From Erwinia pyrifoliae DSM 12163 (GTDB lineage Bacteria; Pseudomonadota; Gammaproteobacteria; Enterobacterales; Enterobacteriaceae), in contig NC_017390.1 of assembly GCF_000026985.1 (NCBI RefSeq), positions 2,826,742-2,890,741 of the forward strand: DNA of 64,000 bases, given 5' to 3'. Below the pieces are notes generated by a model, which was not told where the DNA came from, made no database searches, and saw nothing but the letters and a program-made list of their open reading frames with translations. This document shows positions 19,136 through 32,275 of this stretch, piece by piece. The position numbers and the translations under genes are program-made. Position 1 is the first letter of the stretch. Each line of letters begins with the position of its first letter.

Positions 19136-20821
19136 ATGCACCACACCACCCCGCTTATCACCACCATTGTGGGAGGCCTGGTACTCGCCTTCCTGTTTGG
19201 TATGCTGGCCAACCGCCTGCGCATCTCTCCTTTAGTCGGCTATCTGCTGGCCGGCGTGCTGGCCGGGCCTTTTACACCGGGTTTTGTCGCCGATACTAAT
19301 CTGGCACCGGAACTGGCCGAGCTGGGTGTGATCCTGCTGATGTTCGGGGTTGGTCTGCACTTCTCATTGAAAGACCTGATGGCAGTCAAGTCGATCGCTA
19401 TTCCCGGTGCGGTGGTGCAAATCGCCGCCGCCACCCTGCTGGGAATGGGGCTGTCGTGGGCGATGGGATGGCCAACGATGACCGGCCTGGTGTTTGGTCT
19501 TTGTCTTTCAACCGCCAGTACCGTGGTGTTACTGCGCGCGTTGGAAGAGCGACAGTTAATAGACAGTAAACGCGGACAGATCGCTATCGGCTGGCTGATT
19601 GTTGAAGATCTGGTGATGGTGCTGGCGCTGGTGCTGCTGCCTGCCGTTGCCGGACTGTTTGAAGAGGGTAATGCCAGCGTCACGATGGTGCTGTTCGACC
19701 TGCTGATCACCATCGGCAAAGTGGTGGCGTTTATGGTGCTGATGATGGTGGTGGGGCGACGCGTGGTGCCTTGGATACTCGCGCGTAGCGCTGCAACCGG
19801 CTCCCGCGAGCTGTTTACCCTGTCGGTGCTGGCTCTGGCGTTGGGCATTGCCTTTGGCGCGGTGGAGTTCTTTGATGTCTCCTTTGCCCTTGGCGCTTTC
19901 TTCGCCGGAATGGTGCTCAACGAGTCAGAGCTGAGCCACCGTGCCGCACACGATACGCTCCCGCTGCGGGATGCCTTCGCGGTGCTGTTCTTTGTCTCGG
20001 TGGGGATGCTGTTTGACCCAATGATCCTTGTCCAGCAGCCGCTGGCGGTGCTGGGCGCGCTGTCGATTATCGTTTTCGGCAAATCACTGGTTGCGCTACT
20101 TCTGGTGCGCTTGTGTGGTCACTCCAGGCGCACGGCCCTGACCATCTCGGTGAGTCTGGCGCAGATTGGTGAATTTGCTTTTATTCTCGCCGGGCTGGGC
20201 ATATCGCTCAACCTGCTGCCAGAAAGTGGTCGTAATCTGGTGCTGGCAGGTGCCATTCTGTCGATTATGCTTAATCCCATCCTGTTTTCCCTGTTGGAGC
20301 GCTATCTGCTCAAAACGGAAAATCTTGAAGAGCAAACGTCAACAGTGGCGGATGAAGACGAGAAGCAAATCCCTGTCGATCTCTGTCATCACGCGATTAT
20401 TGTTGGCTTCGGCCGCGTAGGCAGCCTGCTGGGCAGCCAGCTGATGGCGGCCGACATTCCTGTCGTGGTGGTGGAGAACAGCCGTGCGCGGGTTGAAGCT
20501 TTACGTGAACGGGGGATCACGGCGGTGCTGGGCAACGCGGCGCGCGGCGATATTATGGATCTGGCACGTCTTGACTGCGCCCGTTGGTTGCTGCTGACCA
20601 TTCCTAATGGCTACGAATCTGGTGAGATCGTTACCGCCGCACGAGAAAAACGCCCCAAAATAGAGATTATCGCCCGCGCCCACTATGACGACGAGGTTAT
20701 ATATATTGAGGAGCGCGGTGCCGATCGGGTGGTTATGGGCGAACGCGAGATCGCCAATAGCATGCTGAATATTATATTGCTGCCGCTGAAGGACGAAAAA
20801 CCGGCCGCGCGCCCGATTTAA
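19136..20821 (+). CDS. ybaL: CPA2-family monovalent cation:proton antiporter YbaL
   Basis: A 561-residue protein of the KefB/KefC type. About 12 membrane helices fill residues 1-390, with LGVILLMFGVGLHFSLKDLM and FGLCLSTASTVVLLRALEE as characteristic blocks. A cytoplasmic RCK/TrkA-N domain follows, with the nucleotide motif VGFGRVGSLLG near residue 425. The start at 19136 (MHHTTPLITTIVGG) matches the family and follows AAAGGAGA; the frame is open seven codons further. The transported ion is unproven. Confidence 0.94.
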   Translation: MHHTTPLITTIVGGLVLAFLFGMLANRLRISPLVGYLLAGVLAGPFTPGFVADTNLAPELAELGVILLMFGVGLHFSLKDLMAVKSIAIPGAVVQIAAATLLGMGLSWAMGWPTMTGLVFGLCLSTASTVVLLRALEERQLIDSKRGQIAIGWLIVEDLVMVLALVLLPAVAGLFEEGNASVTMVLFDLLITIGKVVAFMVLMMVVGRRVVPWILARSAATGSRELFTLSVLALALGIAFGAVEFFDVSFALGAFFAGMVLNESELSHRAAHDTLPLRDAFAVLFFVSVGMLFDPMILVQQPLAVLGALSIIVFGKSLVALLLVRLCGHSRRTALTISVSLAQIGEFAFILAGLGISLNLLPESGRNLVLAGAILSIMLNPILFSLLERYLLKTENLEEQTSTVADEDEKQIPVDLCHHAIIVGFGRVGSLLGSQLMAADIPVVVVENSRARVEALRERGITAVLGNAARGDIMDLARLDCARWLLLTIPNGYESGEIVTAAREKRPKIEIIARAHYDDEVIYIEERGADRVVMGEREIANSMLNIILLPLKDEKPAARPI

Positions 20822-21015
20822 CGTCACGGGGTGCGGTTGAGGGGGCTGCATGGTAAGCCGGTCTGGCCCTCGATAAATATCGGTTAAGAGTTAATGGAAG
20901 CAGCTGGCTATTTGCGCCCCCCGGCCTTTCATTGCGGCATCAGCAAGTTCTTATTTGATGAAATGGATCTTACTTTGAACGTCATGATTTTGTTTAACGC
21001 CCTTGAAAAAATACG

Positions 21016-21558
21016 TTAATCCAACGGCAACAAACTTCTACACTGAACAGAATGTAAATTCGGGCGCCTGGTGCCGATTGTTTTTTGCTTTTCTGCTTCT
21101 ACCGCATGAATTCTTTGCTTCAGTTCATTTCTGAACCTATCAATCGAATATTTCTTTTGTATCGTGCTTTTTGTTTCTGCACCTGAATACGATTGACTTG
21201 CGCACAACACAAGATACTGAGTCGGGGCATGTCCTTGATTACAATCCATTTTATCAAGCCAGCTCAACACGTTAGCTGAAGGATCAGAAGCTATTGATAA
21301 TAAAAATATATCTTTAAGAATTACCGTTTTCTTTTCTAAGACTTTACTGCCACTATTCAGCAGAATACGATATACGTGACTTATTTGATCGGAAATTTCA
21401 TGCGGTTGTGATTTCTCCTCTGAATTCTTCACATTATTCAGACAGCTTAGCAGATTGGAAAACGTGACCTTCCCTTTTCGCGTTGAATCACTGCTTAGTT
21501 TATTAATCAGATCATGACAACTTGGTGAAAGTCGCCAATATTCCGTAATACCCCTCAT
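21016..21558 (-). CDS. Orphan AT-rich hypothetical protein
   Basis: I do not recognise this 180-residue protein. It is soluble, rich in lysine and serine, has no signal peptide or membrane helix, and ends with a basic stretch (RRPNLHSVQCRSLLPLD). AAAGGAG lies seven bases before the ATG, a good translation signal. Base composition is clearly AT-richer than the neighbours ybaL and gsk, which suggests acquisition. It sits between two core genes with no partner. A secreted effector or phage remnant is possible, but nothing in the sequence proves it. Confidence 0.6.
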   Translation of the reverse strand: MRGITEYWRLSPSCHDLINKLSSDSTRKGKVTFSNLLSCLNNVKNSEEKSQPHEISDQISHVYRILLNSGSKVLEKKTVILKDIFLLSIASDPSANVLSWLDKMDCNQGHAPTQYLVLCASQSYSGAETKSTIQKKYSIDRFRNELKQRIHAVEAEKQKTIGTRRPNLHSVQCRSLLPLD

Positions 21559-21785
21559 AACAGCTCCTTTTTACGATACGGTGTGGTTCCACCAGTAAGA
21601 AACTTATGCTAAATAAATTAAAGTCGGTATCAAAGCCAGAAAACGACTTTATTTGACGCCAGCCGTATTGAGATAAAAGCCAGCAACTTCAACGTGGGAA
21701 GTTCAGATATGCGAAAGTAGCTAACCGTCGTCTTTGCAGGGGGGAGTACAGGAGGCTATCTGTTTCCTGTACACAGAGATGCGGC

Positions 21786-23090
21786 TTAGCGTTCCCAGTA
21801 CGACTCTTCCAGACTGTCTTCCCGCTCAGGCAAACCACGCGTAAGACGTGGGGAGTGCTGGTTAAGCACCTGATAACTTACGCGGTTGGCGTATTTACAT
21901 ACCTGCGCCAGTGACGAATAGGTCAGATAGCTGCGTGCGTGTTTACTGGAGTTAGGTACGTTAGTACGGTGGAAATTATTCGCTGAGATATCATGCAGCA
22001 GCGCCGCCAACGCACCATCGCCAGCTCCGTTGGTGTTCATGATTTTTTCCGGCCCGCCCATATATGGGGCAATGTGGGAAAAAATCCGCAACGGCTGGCT
22101 ACAGTCCTGATAGCGCATTGCGCGACTGAATTCATACTGGTTAAATTCAGGGATCGCCCCCGGTAAGAGCGGATGCTGGGTGGCACGTTTACCAGAATCT
22201 TCAGTAAATGCGGCCATATACAGCCCGTTCGGACCAGCAGTACACAGTACCAGGTCGACCCAGTCGAGGGTCATGTTCGCCGCCTGAAGCGGATCGCGTT
22301 CGCCGGTCAGCTCAAAAGCTTCATCCTCATTCATCGCCACCACGGAAACGTGATCGCGGATGAAATCACGCCAGAACTGCGGATTATCCGCAATCACATA
22401 TTTGGTACCCAGCGTCAGTACCACCGGCACGTTATACTTTTTCGCCCATTCAATCGCCTGCATGGTGGCGAGCGGCATCGGCTCCCCAGGGTTGCAACGC
22501 AGCAGATAAGAGGTCAGTACCAGCGCTGAAGCGCCGGCAATCACCTCTTCGGGAATGCTCTGCGGCCGCAGCTGATTCATCATGCCCGGGTTGATAGCAA
22601 AGGTGCGTTCACCGTTTTCATTAATCAGCGTAAAACAACGACCGATAGCCCCATCAACTCCCTGCAAATAGTTCAGGTCAGTGCGACTGGAGGTATTGCA
22701 CAGATAGCGGTAAGCGTAGCCGCCAATCTGCACGTTGTTACACATCACACCGAGTAGCACCGAGCGGTCATCCGCCAGCACCGAGTAGTTATGCAGGGTG
22801 TTACCAATGGTGCCGCCGGCAAACTGGTGGCCGATCAGCTTACCGCGCTGCAGTTCGCCGTACAGCGCTTCGGCAACATCATCTGCAATGACCAGCGAAT
22901 GGCCGATACTTAGCCCGTAACGGCTGACAAATTCGTCATCCACTTTTGCTTCAATATCGACCAGGATCTGATCGATACCGACGATCCAGCTTCTGGCGGC
23001 CTCGTTTTCGGGCTGTACAGGTTGCAGCAGCGGATCGCGCTCGCTGACGGGAAAGTAATGTTTGGATTTACGTTGACCGGGGAATTTCAT
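21786..23090 (-). CDS. gsk: Inosine-guanosine kinase Gsk
   Basis: Gsk phosphorylates guanosine and inosine to GMP and IMP in purine salvage. It is a PfkB-family kinase of 434 residues from MKFPGQRKSKHYFPV; upstream in-frame codons have no family counterpart. The PfkB signature NTNGAGDGALAALLHD near residue 340 carries the catalytic aspartate. HQFAGGTIGNT forms the substrate side. It is transcribed on its own, ahead of hemH. Confidence 0.96.
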   Translation of the reverse strand: MKFPGQRKSKHYFPVSERDPLLQPVQPENEAARSWIVGIDQILVDIEAKVDDEFVSRYGLSIGHSLVIADDVAEALYGELQRGKLIGHQFAGGTIGNTLHNYSVLADDRSVLLGVMCNNVQIGGYAYRYLCNTSSRTDLNYLQGVDGAIGRCFTLINENGERTFAINPGMMNQLRPQSIPEEVIAGASALVLTSYLLRCNPGEPMPLATMQAIEWAKKYNVPVVLTLGTKYVIADNPQFWRDFIRDHVSVVAMNEDEAFELTGERDPLQAANMTLDWVDLVLCTAGPNGLYMAAFTEDSGKRATQHPLLPGAIPEFNQYEFSRAMRYQDCSQPLRIFSHIAPYMGGPEKIMNTNGAGDGALAALLHDISANNFHRTNVPNSSKHARSYLTYSSLAQVCKYANRVSYQVLNQHSPRLTRGLPEREDSLEESYWER

Positions 23091-23179
23091 AATTGCGGAT
23101 TGCTGGCAGGGAAACAGGGCGCAATGATAACACAATTGCGCCCGATGAGGACTCCCCAGACGGGAGCTGCCCCGAATGC

Positions 23180-24139
23180 TTAGCGGTACTGATTCACCAG
23201 CTCAAGCATCATGGTGATATGGGCTTCGTCATCGTTCAGCGCCGGTATGTATTCAAAGCGCGTGCCGCCCGCATGCAGGAAGATTTCCCGGTTCTCTCCG
23301 TTGATTTCTTCCAGGGTTTCCAGGCAGTCAGCGGCGAAACCGGGGCTCATAATCTGTACATGCTTTACGCCCTTAGCGGGCAGCGCCTTCATGGTTTCAT
23401 CCGTGTAAGGCATCAGCCAGGGTTCACGGCCAAAGCGCGACTGGAAAGTCAGCATCGCTTCGTCGCTGCCAAGCCCCAGAGACGCTTTCAATGCGTCAAA
23501 GGTTTCGTAGCAGCGCTGCGGATAATCGTCGCCTTCGTTAGCAAAACGCTGTGGAATGCCGTGGAATGACGTCACTAACAGATCCGGCTTGCCGTGCTGC
23601 GCAAATGAACGCTCTACTGAAGCTTTCAATGCGGCAATGTACGCCGGATGTTGTGCATAGTCGCGAATAAAATGGACTGACGGCAGGCTACGGTAACCGG
23701 CAAATACCTCGGTAATACCATCCCATACCGCCGCAACGGTGGAACAGGAAAATTGCGGATAAAGCGGCAGTACAATAAGCCGGGTGACACCTTCTGCCAT
23801 CAGGCTGTCGATGGCACTCTTAAGGCTTGGGTTACCGTAGCTCATGCCCAGCGCCACAGGCATGTCCAGCCTTGCTGCCAGGGCGCTGCGCTGCCGCTGG
23901 CTATAAACCATCAGCGGTGACCCCTCATCCATCCACACCGAAGCGTACAGTTTTGATACGCGCGGTGAGCGGATAGGCAGAATACCGAAATTCAGCAGCG
24001 GCCACCATAGCCAGCGTGGCGCATCAACCACGCGCTTGTCGCTGAGGAACTGCTTCAGATAACGTTTTACCGCTGGGGTGGTTGGGGCATCAGGCGTGCC
24101 TAAATTCACCAGCAGCACGCCAGGTTTATCTTGCCTCAT
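23180..24139 (-). CDS. hemH: Ferrochelatase HemH
   Basis: HemH inserts Fe(II) into protoporphyrin IX, the last step of heme synthesis, at the inner membrane surface. The 319-residue protein has [13 protein letters not shown] at the N-terminus, TSFHGIPQR with the catalytic histidine near residue 195, and [12 protein letters not shown] and [15 protein letters not shown] further on, all family signatures. It lies between gsk and adk; E. coli has aes inserted nearby, which is missing here. Confidence 0.96.
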   Translation of the reverse strand: MRQDKPGVLLVNLGTPDAPTTPAVKRYLKQFLSDKRVVDAPRWLWWPLLNFGILPIRSPRVSKLYASVWMDEGSPLMVYSQRQRSALAARLDMPVALGMSYGNPSLKSAIDSLMAEGVTRLIVLPLYPQFSCSTVAAVWDGITEVFAGYRSLPSVHFIRDYAQHPAYIAALKASVERSFAQHGKPDLLVTSFHGIPQRFANEGDDYPQRCYETFDALKASLGLGSDEAMLTFQSRFGREPWLMPYTDETMKALPAKGVKHVQIMSPGFAADCLETLEEINGENREIFLHAGGTRFEYIPALNDDEAHITMMLELVNQYR

Positions 24140-24228
24140 TGCTATTCCTTGATTTAGTGACAGGGTCAGTGATGTAAACCTGACCTATTTTAGCGGAAAA
24201 AGGCGGGAGTGGAACCGATTGGTGCAAT

Positions 24229-24251
24229 TGAGCCAGGAGGAGCCTGGCTCA
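24229..24251 (-). terminator. Hairpin downstream of adk
   Basis: TGAGCCAGG (24229-24237) pairs with CCTGGCTCA (24243-24251), a nine-base stem just past the adk stop. The following T content on the minus strand is weak. Confidence 0.45.
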
Positions 24252-24256
24252 CAGCT

Positions 24257-27167
<2,911 letters not shown>

Positions 27168-27219
27168 CTCAACTCCGCAAGACGTAATCCGCAGATTACG
27201 CCACGATTTTCGTGCAACC

Positions 27220-28126
<907 letters not shown>

Positions 28127-29005
28127 ATGATGTCTAACCTTCCTTCACTGCGCGCGTTACACTATTTCCATCAGGCTGCATTGCGACAAAGTTTTAGCCG
28201 GGCGGCACAATCGCTGAACGTAACGCACAGTGCCGTTAGTCATCAAATCAAACAGTTAGAAGAGTGGCTGGGAAAACCTTTATTCCTGCGGATTAAGGGG
28301 CGAGTGCAATTAACGGCCGACGGTGAGCGCCTTAAAGCCTGCTGTATGCAAAGCTTTCGCAGCATTGAAGTGACCTGTGACAAAATTCGCGCGTGCGACC
28401 TTCATAGCCTGACAATATCGTGCGCCCCAAGTTTTCTGGCGCAATGGCTTATCCCGCGTATCAACCGCTTCACGTCACGCCATAGCGAAATCGCCCTGAC
28501 TTTCCAGACCCACGTTGATCTGGAGCGGGTGCGTAGTGAGCATACCGATATACTGATCGTCAGCCAGCAGCAGCCCGTACAGAAGGACATTGCCGCCACG
28601 CTGATTACCGTCGACTATATTGGCCCGGTATGTTCCCCAGCGTTCAGTAGCCGCTTTAGCTACGAGACCGATTTTTCTACCTTACCGCTGCTGCATGCCG
28701 ATACCAAACTCAATGCCTGGTCCGAATGGGCAAAAAAAACCGGAGCGCGCGGTGATTTTTGGGCTGGAAATCATTTCGACAATCTCACTCTGGCGATTCA
28801 GGCGGCGCGTAACGGCATGGGGATTATTATGACGCCGCAGATCCTGGTGAAAAAAGAGATCTTCGACGGTTCACTGATTGCACCACTGGGTTTTGCCGAG
28901 GTAGATCGCGCTACCTGGATGATGATAAAAGCGTCACGTAAAGCAGATAAGGGGATTAAATTATTTCGCAGCTGGCTATTAGATGAAGCTTCGATGGTGG
29001 GGTAA
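28127..29005 (+). CDS. LysR-family regulator divergent from the 6-thioguanine operon
   Basis: A 292-residue LysR protein of the GcvA/AmpR-like subgroup: SLRALHYFHQAALRQSFSRA, then the recognition helix LNVTHSAVSHQIKQLEEWLG, then an effector domain. It is divergent from ycfA across 202 bases, the usual place for a pathway regulator, so it probably controls 6-thioguanine synthesis. Two adjacent ATG codons (28127, 28130) can serve; AAGG is better spaced for the second. Base composition is slightly AT-rich. Confidence 0.85.
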   Translation: MMSNLPSLRALHYFHQAALRQSFSRAAQSLNVTHSAVSHQIKQLEEWLGKPLFLRIKGRVQLTADGERLKACCMQSFRSIEVTCDKIRACDLHSLTISCAPSFLAQWLIPRINRFTSRHSEIALTFQTHVDLERVRSEHTDILIVSQQQPVQKDIAATLITVDYIGPVCSPAFSSRFSYETDFSTLPLLHADTKLNAWSEWAKKTGARGDFWAGNHFDNLTLAIQAARNGMGIIMTPQILVKKEIFDGSLIAPLGFAEVDRATWMMIKASRKADKGIKLFRSWLLDEASMVG

Positions 29006-29027
29006 CAAGGGCAGCGCACAAAACTGT

Positions 29028-29079
29028 CAACGACATCAGGGATATTTTACGGCCAAATGAATATCCGCAGATGTCGTTG
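29028..29079. repeat. Nested inverted repeat between convergent genes
   Basis: CAACGACATC (29028-29037) is complementary to GATGTCGTTG (29070-29079), and inside it GGATATT (29040-29046) to AATATCC (29060-29066). Together they form a long imperfect hairpin between the stop codons of the LysR gene and the ATPase gene. It may stop both transcripts, but no T tract follows. Confidence 0.6.
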
Positions 29080-29119
29080 CAACAGGCACGTCGAACTGAA
29101 TGAACTGGCCCGACGGAAA

Positions 29120-30631
29120 TTACTGTTTATTGGGTTTTACCCCGCCCTTGCGCCCTAAACCAAAACCGACTCGGTAAAGATCGGGCATATCGATACGCTC
29201 ATCGGCACGTTCTTCAAAAACACCGATACGCAACAGGTCCTGCTTAATACCCGGCCAGCCTTTTTCCACATGCTGTGGCGGAAGCCGGTTATTACCCGCA
29301 TCCTGTGGCCCATTGGGGAAAGCATCATGCCATCTTTGTAAGACGTAGGAAAAATCAACAGGTACCGTTAAGCCCCCCAGCGGATCAAAAAATACCCTGA
29401 CCCAGGGATAGTCTTCCGCCAGCTCGCCCACACGAATTCCTGAAGCCTCCTGAACTCCGCGCTTGACGCTTTCATAATGCAAAGGATAGGGATGGTCCTG
29501 ATATTTGTCGCGGGAATCCTCGGCTGCCTGACGAATTGCGGCGAGAAACGAGCGTGGTGAGGTGCGGCCATTGCCATCAGCAAGATGACTTACTGCCCAA
29601 ATATAGGGCACGCCACGGCGCCTGTCTTTTCCCATCCACGGGCCAGCCAGCGCTGAAAATAACGCTCTTTGTGCTTCGGTCTCGCGCTTGATTTCGTCAT
29701 GTGGTAAATAAAGACCATTGGCTTCAATGACACTTTTGCCAACAGAATGTTGATATAAGCCCCGTAAAACATCGCCAGCATTACCTTTAGCATTCAACAG
29801 GTACTGCCACAGCAAACCGTGCAGGTCGTTAAGCGCCCATGAAAGCTCTGCTTTTGTCGCCAGCAATTTCGATGCATCAGGAAAATCAGTCACCGTCCTC
29901 TCCAGCTGATCTTCGCGTAAGAACACCTTAGCCGACAGGCGCGGATAAGGTTTCAGCCATAACACGACGCGCAGTAAGTCCCGTACCATGCTATCCATCA
30001 ATGACCAGTCGGTACTGAGGCGATCCAGTGCGTCAAAGAGAATTAAAAAATGCTGGTTTTTTACCACCGCCTGCTGACTGGCATCAGCCATAAACTGCGC
30101 AACACGCTCGGGGTTCTGCTCAATCCAGCTGACTTTTTCCTGCCACGTTTTCTTATCGTTAAATAAGTTATGTTGCAATAATTTTGCAATACCTAAGACA
30201 ACGATCGTGCGCCAGATAACATAAGGCGTGAAACGGGACGACAGTTGCTTAAAAGTATCCGCATCAGGATAGTCCTGATTATTGGGCCGCTCGGAAAAAC
30301 CGATATGAATTTCCGCAGAATCCAGTTCAGGTATATTTGAGCCGATAACCTTACGCAACTGAGGATCGGCCAAGGCAGCGGTCCATACCGATTTACCCAC
30401 TCCACGGCTGCCAACCACCAGCACGCATTCTGGCCGCAGCGCCTTTAAATGCGCCGGAGGGACATATAAATTCTCCAGTGCAGGCGCGGAACCGCTGTAG
30501 GAGGTATCGGCGGGCAAAGCCTCATATATTGCGCGACGAATGCTATCTGCTTTACACCTCTTCTGATGTCTCCACGATATTGATCGCCTGACTGGTCCCG
30601 TCGATAAGCTCGCCGAAGACAAGGGAAACAT
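29120..30631 (-). CDS. Large P-loop ATPase (Sll1717-like) of a three-gene module
   Basis: About 475-503 residues. Walker A is VVGSRGVGKSVW and Walker B is FLILFDALDRL, followed by a helical region and a C-terminal piece PDLYRVGFGLGRKGGVKP that could be a winged helix. This resembles the STAND/KAP-like group sometimes labelled Sll1717-type P-loop ATPases. The start is uncertain: ATG 30631 or TTG 30622 would overlap the previous gene by about 80 bases, while protein-like sequence begins near ADSIRRAIYEAL, where only an ATT follows the good ribosome site GAAGAGG. Function unknown; operon context suggests an effector or sensor NTPase. Confidence 0.72.
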   Translation of the reverse strand: MFPLSSASLSTGPVRRSISWRHQKRCKADSIRRAIYEALPADTSYSGSAPALENLYVPPAHLKALRPECVLVVGSRGVGKSVWTAALADPQLRKVIGSNIPELDSAEIHIGFSERPNNQDYPDADTFKQLSSRFTPYVIWRTIVVLGIAKLLQHNLFNDKKTWQEKVSWIEQNPERVAQFMADASQQAVVKNQHFLILFDALDRLSTDWSLMDSMVRDLLRVVLWLKPYPRLSAKVFLREDQLERTVTDFPDASKLLATKAELSWALNDLHGLLWQYLLNAKGNAGDVLRGLYQHSVGKSVIEANGLYLPHDEIKRETEAQRALFSALAGPWMGKDRRRGVPYIWAVSHLADGNGRTSPRSFLAAIRQAAEDSRDKYQDHPYPLHYESVKRGVQEASGIRVGELAEDYPWVRVFFDPLGGLTVPVDFSYVLQRWHDAFPNGPQDAGNNRLPPQHVEKGWPGIKQDLLRIGVFEERADERIDMPDLYRVGFGLGRKGGVKPNKQ

Positions 30632-31856
30632 TCCTGGCGTCGACTACGGTTAAACGAGAATGCAGGGAGGTTATTGCTGAAAAACCCAGATTCCAGCGTA
30701 TTACCCATGGATAATGCGGGGCAAGAACATCGCTCATGGCAAAATTAAAGCGATCTTTAAGATCGCCGGGCTGTATTTCATCGTATAGCGGATTAAACAG
30801 ATTCCAGGCGCGTTCGCGCATACCGGAAAAATAAGCTTCGCGGCGCTCATCGTCCGGTACCATTGCGCCAACAATCTGTAAACGCTCGCGTATTTCGGTG
30901 GCTTTACCTAAACGTTGCCAATACTCGAACAATACACGATAGCCAGACCATGTCTGTTCTCCATCTACCGTAAATAATAAGATGAGACTTGCACCTAAAT
31001 CGCTCACGCAGCTTGCTGCTATTTCATCAATGCCGGAACGGGAATCAATAAAGATAACATCCGGTTTTATCTTTTCTTCCAGATCGGATATCAACCGGTT
31101 TAGCCGTTGCGACCAGCTTTCACGCTGGCCATGGTTACCCACTTTCGGCATCCAGACACGACCCAGCTTGGCGATATATTCGCCGGGATCTTTACCGTGA
31201 GCAGGGACGACGTAAATTTCACCGTCATGAGAGAGAGAGCTGGTTGCCAGCATGTTATCGACAATACGGCTGCCATTATCCACCAGGTCTTCGACCATCC
31301 AGTCAACAATGCCACTGGCTGGGCGTTTTTCCTCCGGCAGTAGGGAGGTTGACAGGCCAGGAGACTCAAGATCGAGGTCAAGCACCAGCACTTTTTTGCC
31401 TTCCTGAGCCAGCGCCCAGGCAGAGGCCGCCATCGCCGTGGATCGCCCCACGCCGCCTTTTATAGAGAAAAAGACAATGCGCCTGGCACCGTGGGTGACA
31501 GGTTTTATCAGATCCCAACGGCCTTCCGTGGGCAGACGGTCGACAACCCAAACATTATCCGTGCCTGATAGTAAAAAGTGCGGGGCATTCTGGCAGACCG
31601 CTGCCACATCCGGCTCATAGAGAACCGCAGCCTTAGCAGGAAAGGAATGTGGGGAGAGCCGTTGTTCCATCTGCTGTGCAATCTGATTAATGAGATCAAA
31701 CTGCTGCGGATTTTCGCGCGCAGTCTCGGGCGCAATTAAACGAACTTTACCATTCAGGTCACGATTGACGGCGATGGGGCCAATCTCTGAGACAGCCTGA
31801 GCATGGGGGGCAAAAATGCTCTCCAGGCCAGTTAAAATTTGATCAAAGATAATCAT
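30552..31856 (-). CDS. MinD/ParA-like ATPase with KGGVGR Walker A variant
   Basis: A 434-residue protein whose ATPase domain begins near residue 130. The deviant Walker A reads FSIKGGVGRSTAMAASAWAL, with Arg where ParA and MinD have Lys. The Walker A' strand is VLVLDLDLESPG, and Walker B is PDVIFIDSRSGIDE. The first 125 residues show no domain I recognise. The ATG overlaps the stop of the upstream small gene by four bases, and the downstream ATPase overlaps its end. Proteins with this KGGVGR motif occur in accessory islands; a role in phage defence is inference. Confidence 0.8.
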   Translation of the reverse strand: MIIFDQILTGLESIFAPHAQAVSEIGPIAVNRDLNGKVRLIAPETARENPQQFDLINQIAQQMEQRLSPHSFPAKAAVLYEPDVAAVCQNAPHFLLSGTDNVWVVDRLPTEGRWDLIKPVTHGARRIVFFSIKGGVGRSTAMAASAWALAQEGKKVLVLDLDLESPGLSTSLLPEEKRPASGIVDWMVEDLVDNGSRIVDNMLATSSLSHDGEIYVVPAHGKDPGEYIAKLGRVWMPKVGNHGQRESWSQRLNRLISDLEEKIKPDVIFIDSRSGIDEIAASCVSDLGASLILLFTVDGEQTWSGYRVLFEYWQRLGKATEIRERLQIVGAMVPDDERREAYFSGMRERAWNLFNPLYDEIQPGDLKDRFNFAMSDVLAPHYPWVIRWNLGFSAITSLHSRLTVVDARNVSLVFGELIDGTSQAINIVETSEEV

Positions 31857-32275
31857 ATTGGTATCGCACCGTCGAGTTGAGCCTGTTTGAGGATATCTTT
31901 CGCCATCTTAGCGCCCTTTCTGTGATTCTCCGCTACCTGCTGGCTAAACGCCGATTGATGATCGTAACGCTGAGATGCCCGCCAGTCATCGAATGGATTC
32001 ACCGGGTCTAATGCGTAAGCCCCTGCGGGATGACAGTTCCCCTGGTAGGTTTGATAACGCTGCCAGATGCGGTCAATATGCTTTTGGTCATCACGCTCTT
32101 GAGGCATATTTCTTACAGTATTGAAGGGAATGCCAAAGGCTAACATCAGGTATTTCAACGCACTTTCTGCCGAGAAACCATAAAGATGATCGGCATTGGC
32201 CCAGCGCCCTCTACTGAATAATAGTTCGGCATCATCCTAATGCCGCTGGCAAGAATCTGCAAAATCACAGCTCAT
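31853..32275 (-). pseudogene. HEPN-like small protein with in-frame amber codon
   Basis: The frame from ATG 32275 would encode 140 residues, but codon 13 (32237-32239) is TAG. The coding character runs straight through it: 12 codons before and DDAELLFSRGRWANADHLYG after. The downstream part has the helical AELL..gR..nAdhLyGF.aE.aLK pattern of HEPN proteins, and RDDQKH fits the Rx4H ribonuclease motif. A TTG at 32158 could start a 101-residue remnant without the first helix. So the gene is either inactivated, read through, or carries a base error. It heads the three-gene module and overlaps the KGGVGR ATPase by four bases. Confidence 0.65.

Noticed and set aside
21559..21660. GGAACC upstream of the orphan gene as the first half of an HrpL-dependent hrp box
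   Set aside because: No CCAC-type second half lies 15-16 bases downstream.
30445..30708. Overlapping minus-strand 87-codon frame across the two ATPase genes
   Set aside because: It is a third-frame shadow of the two real coding regions with no protein-like composition.
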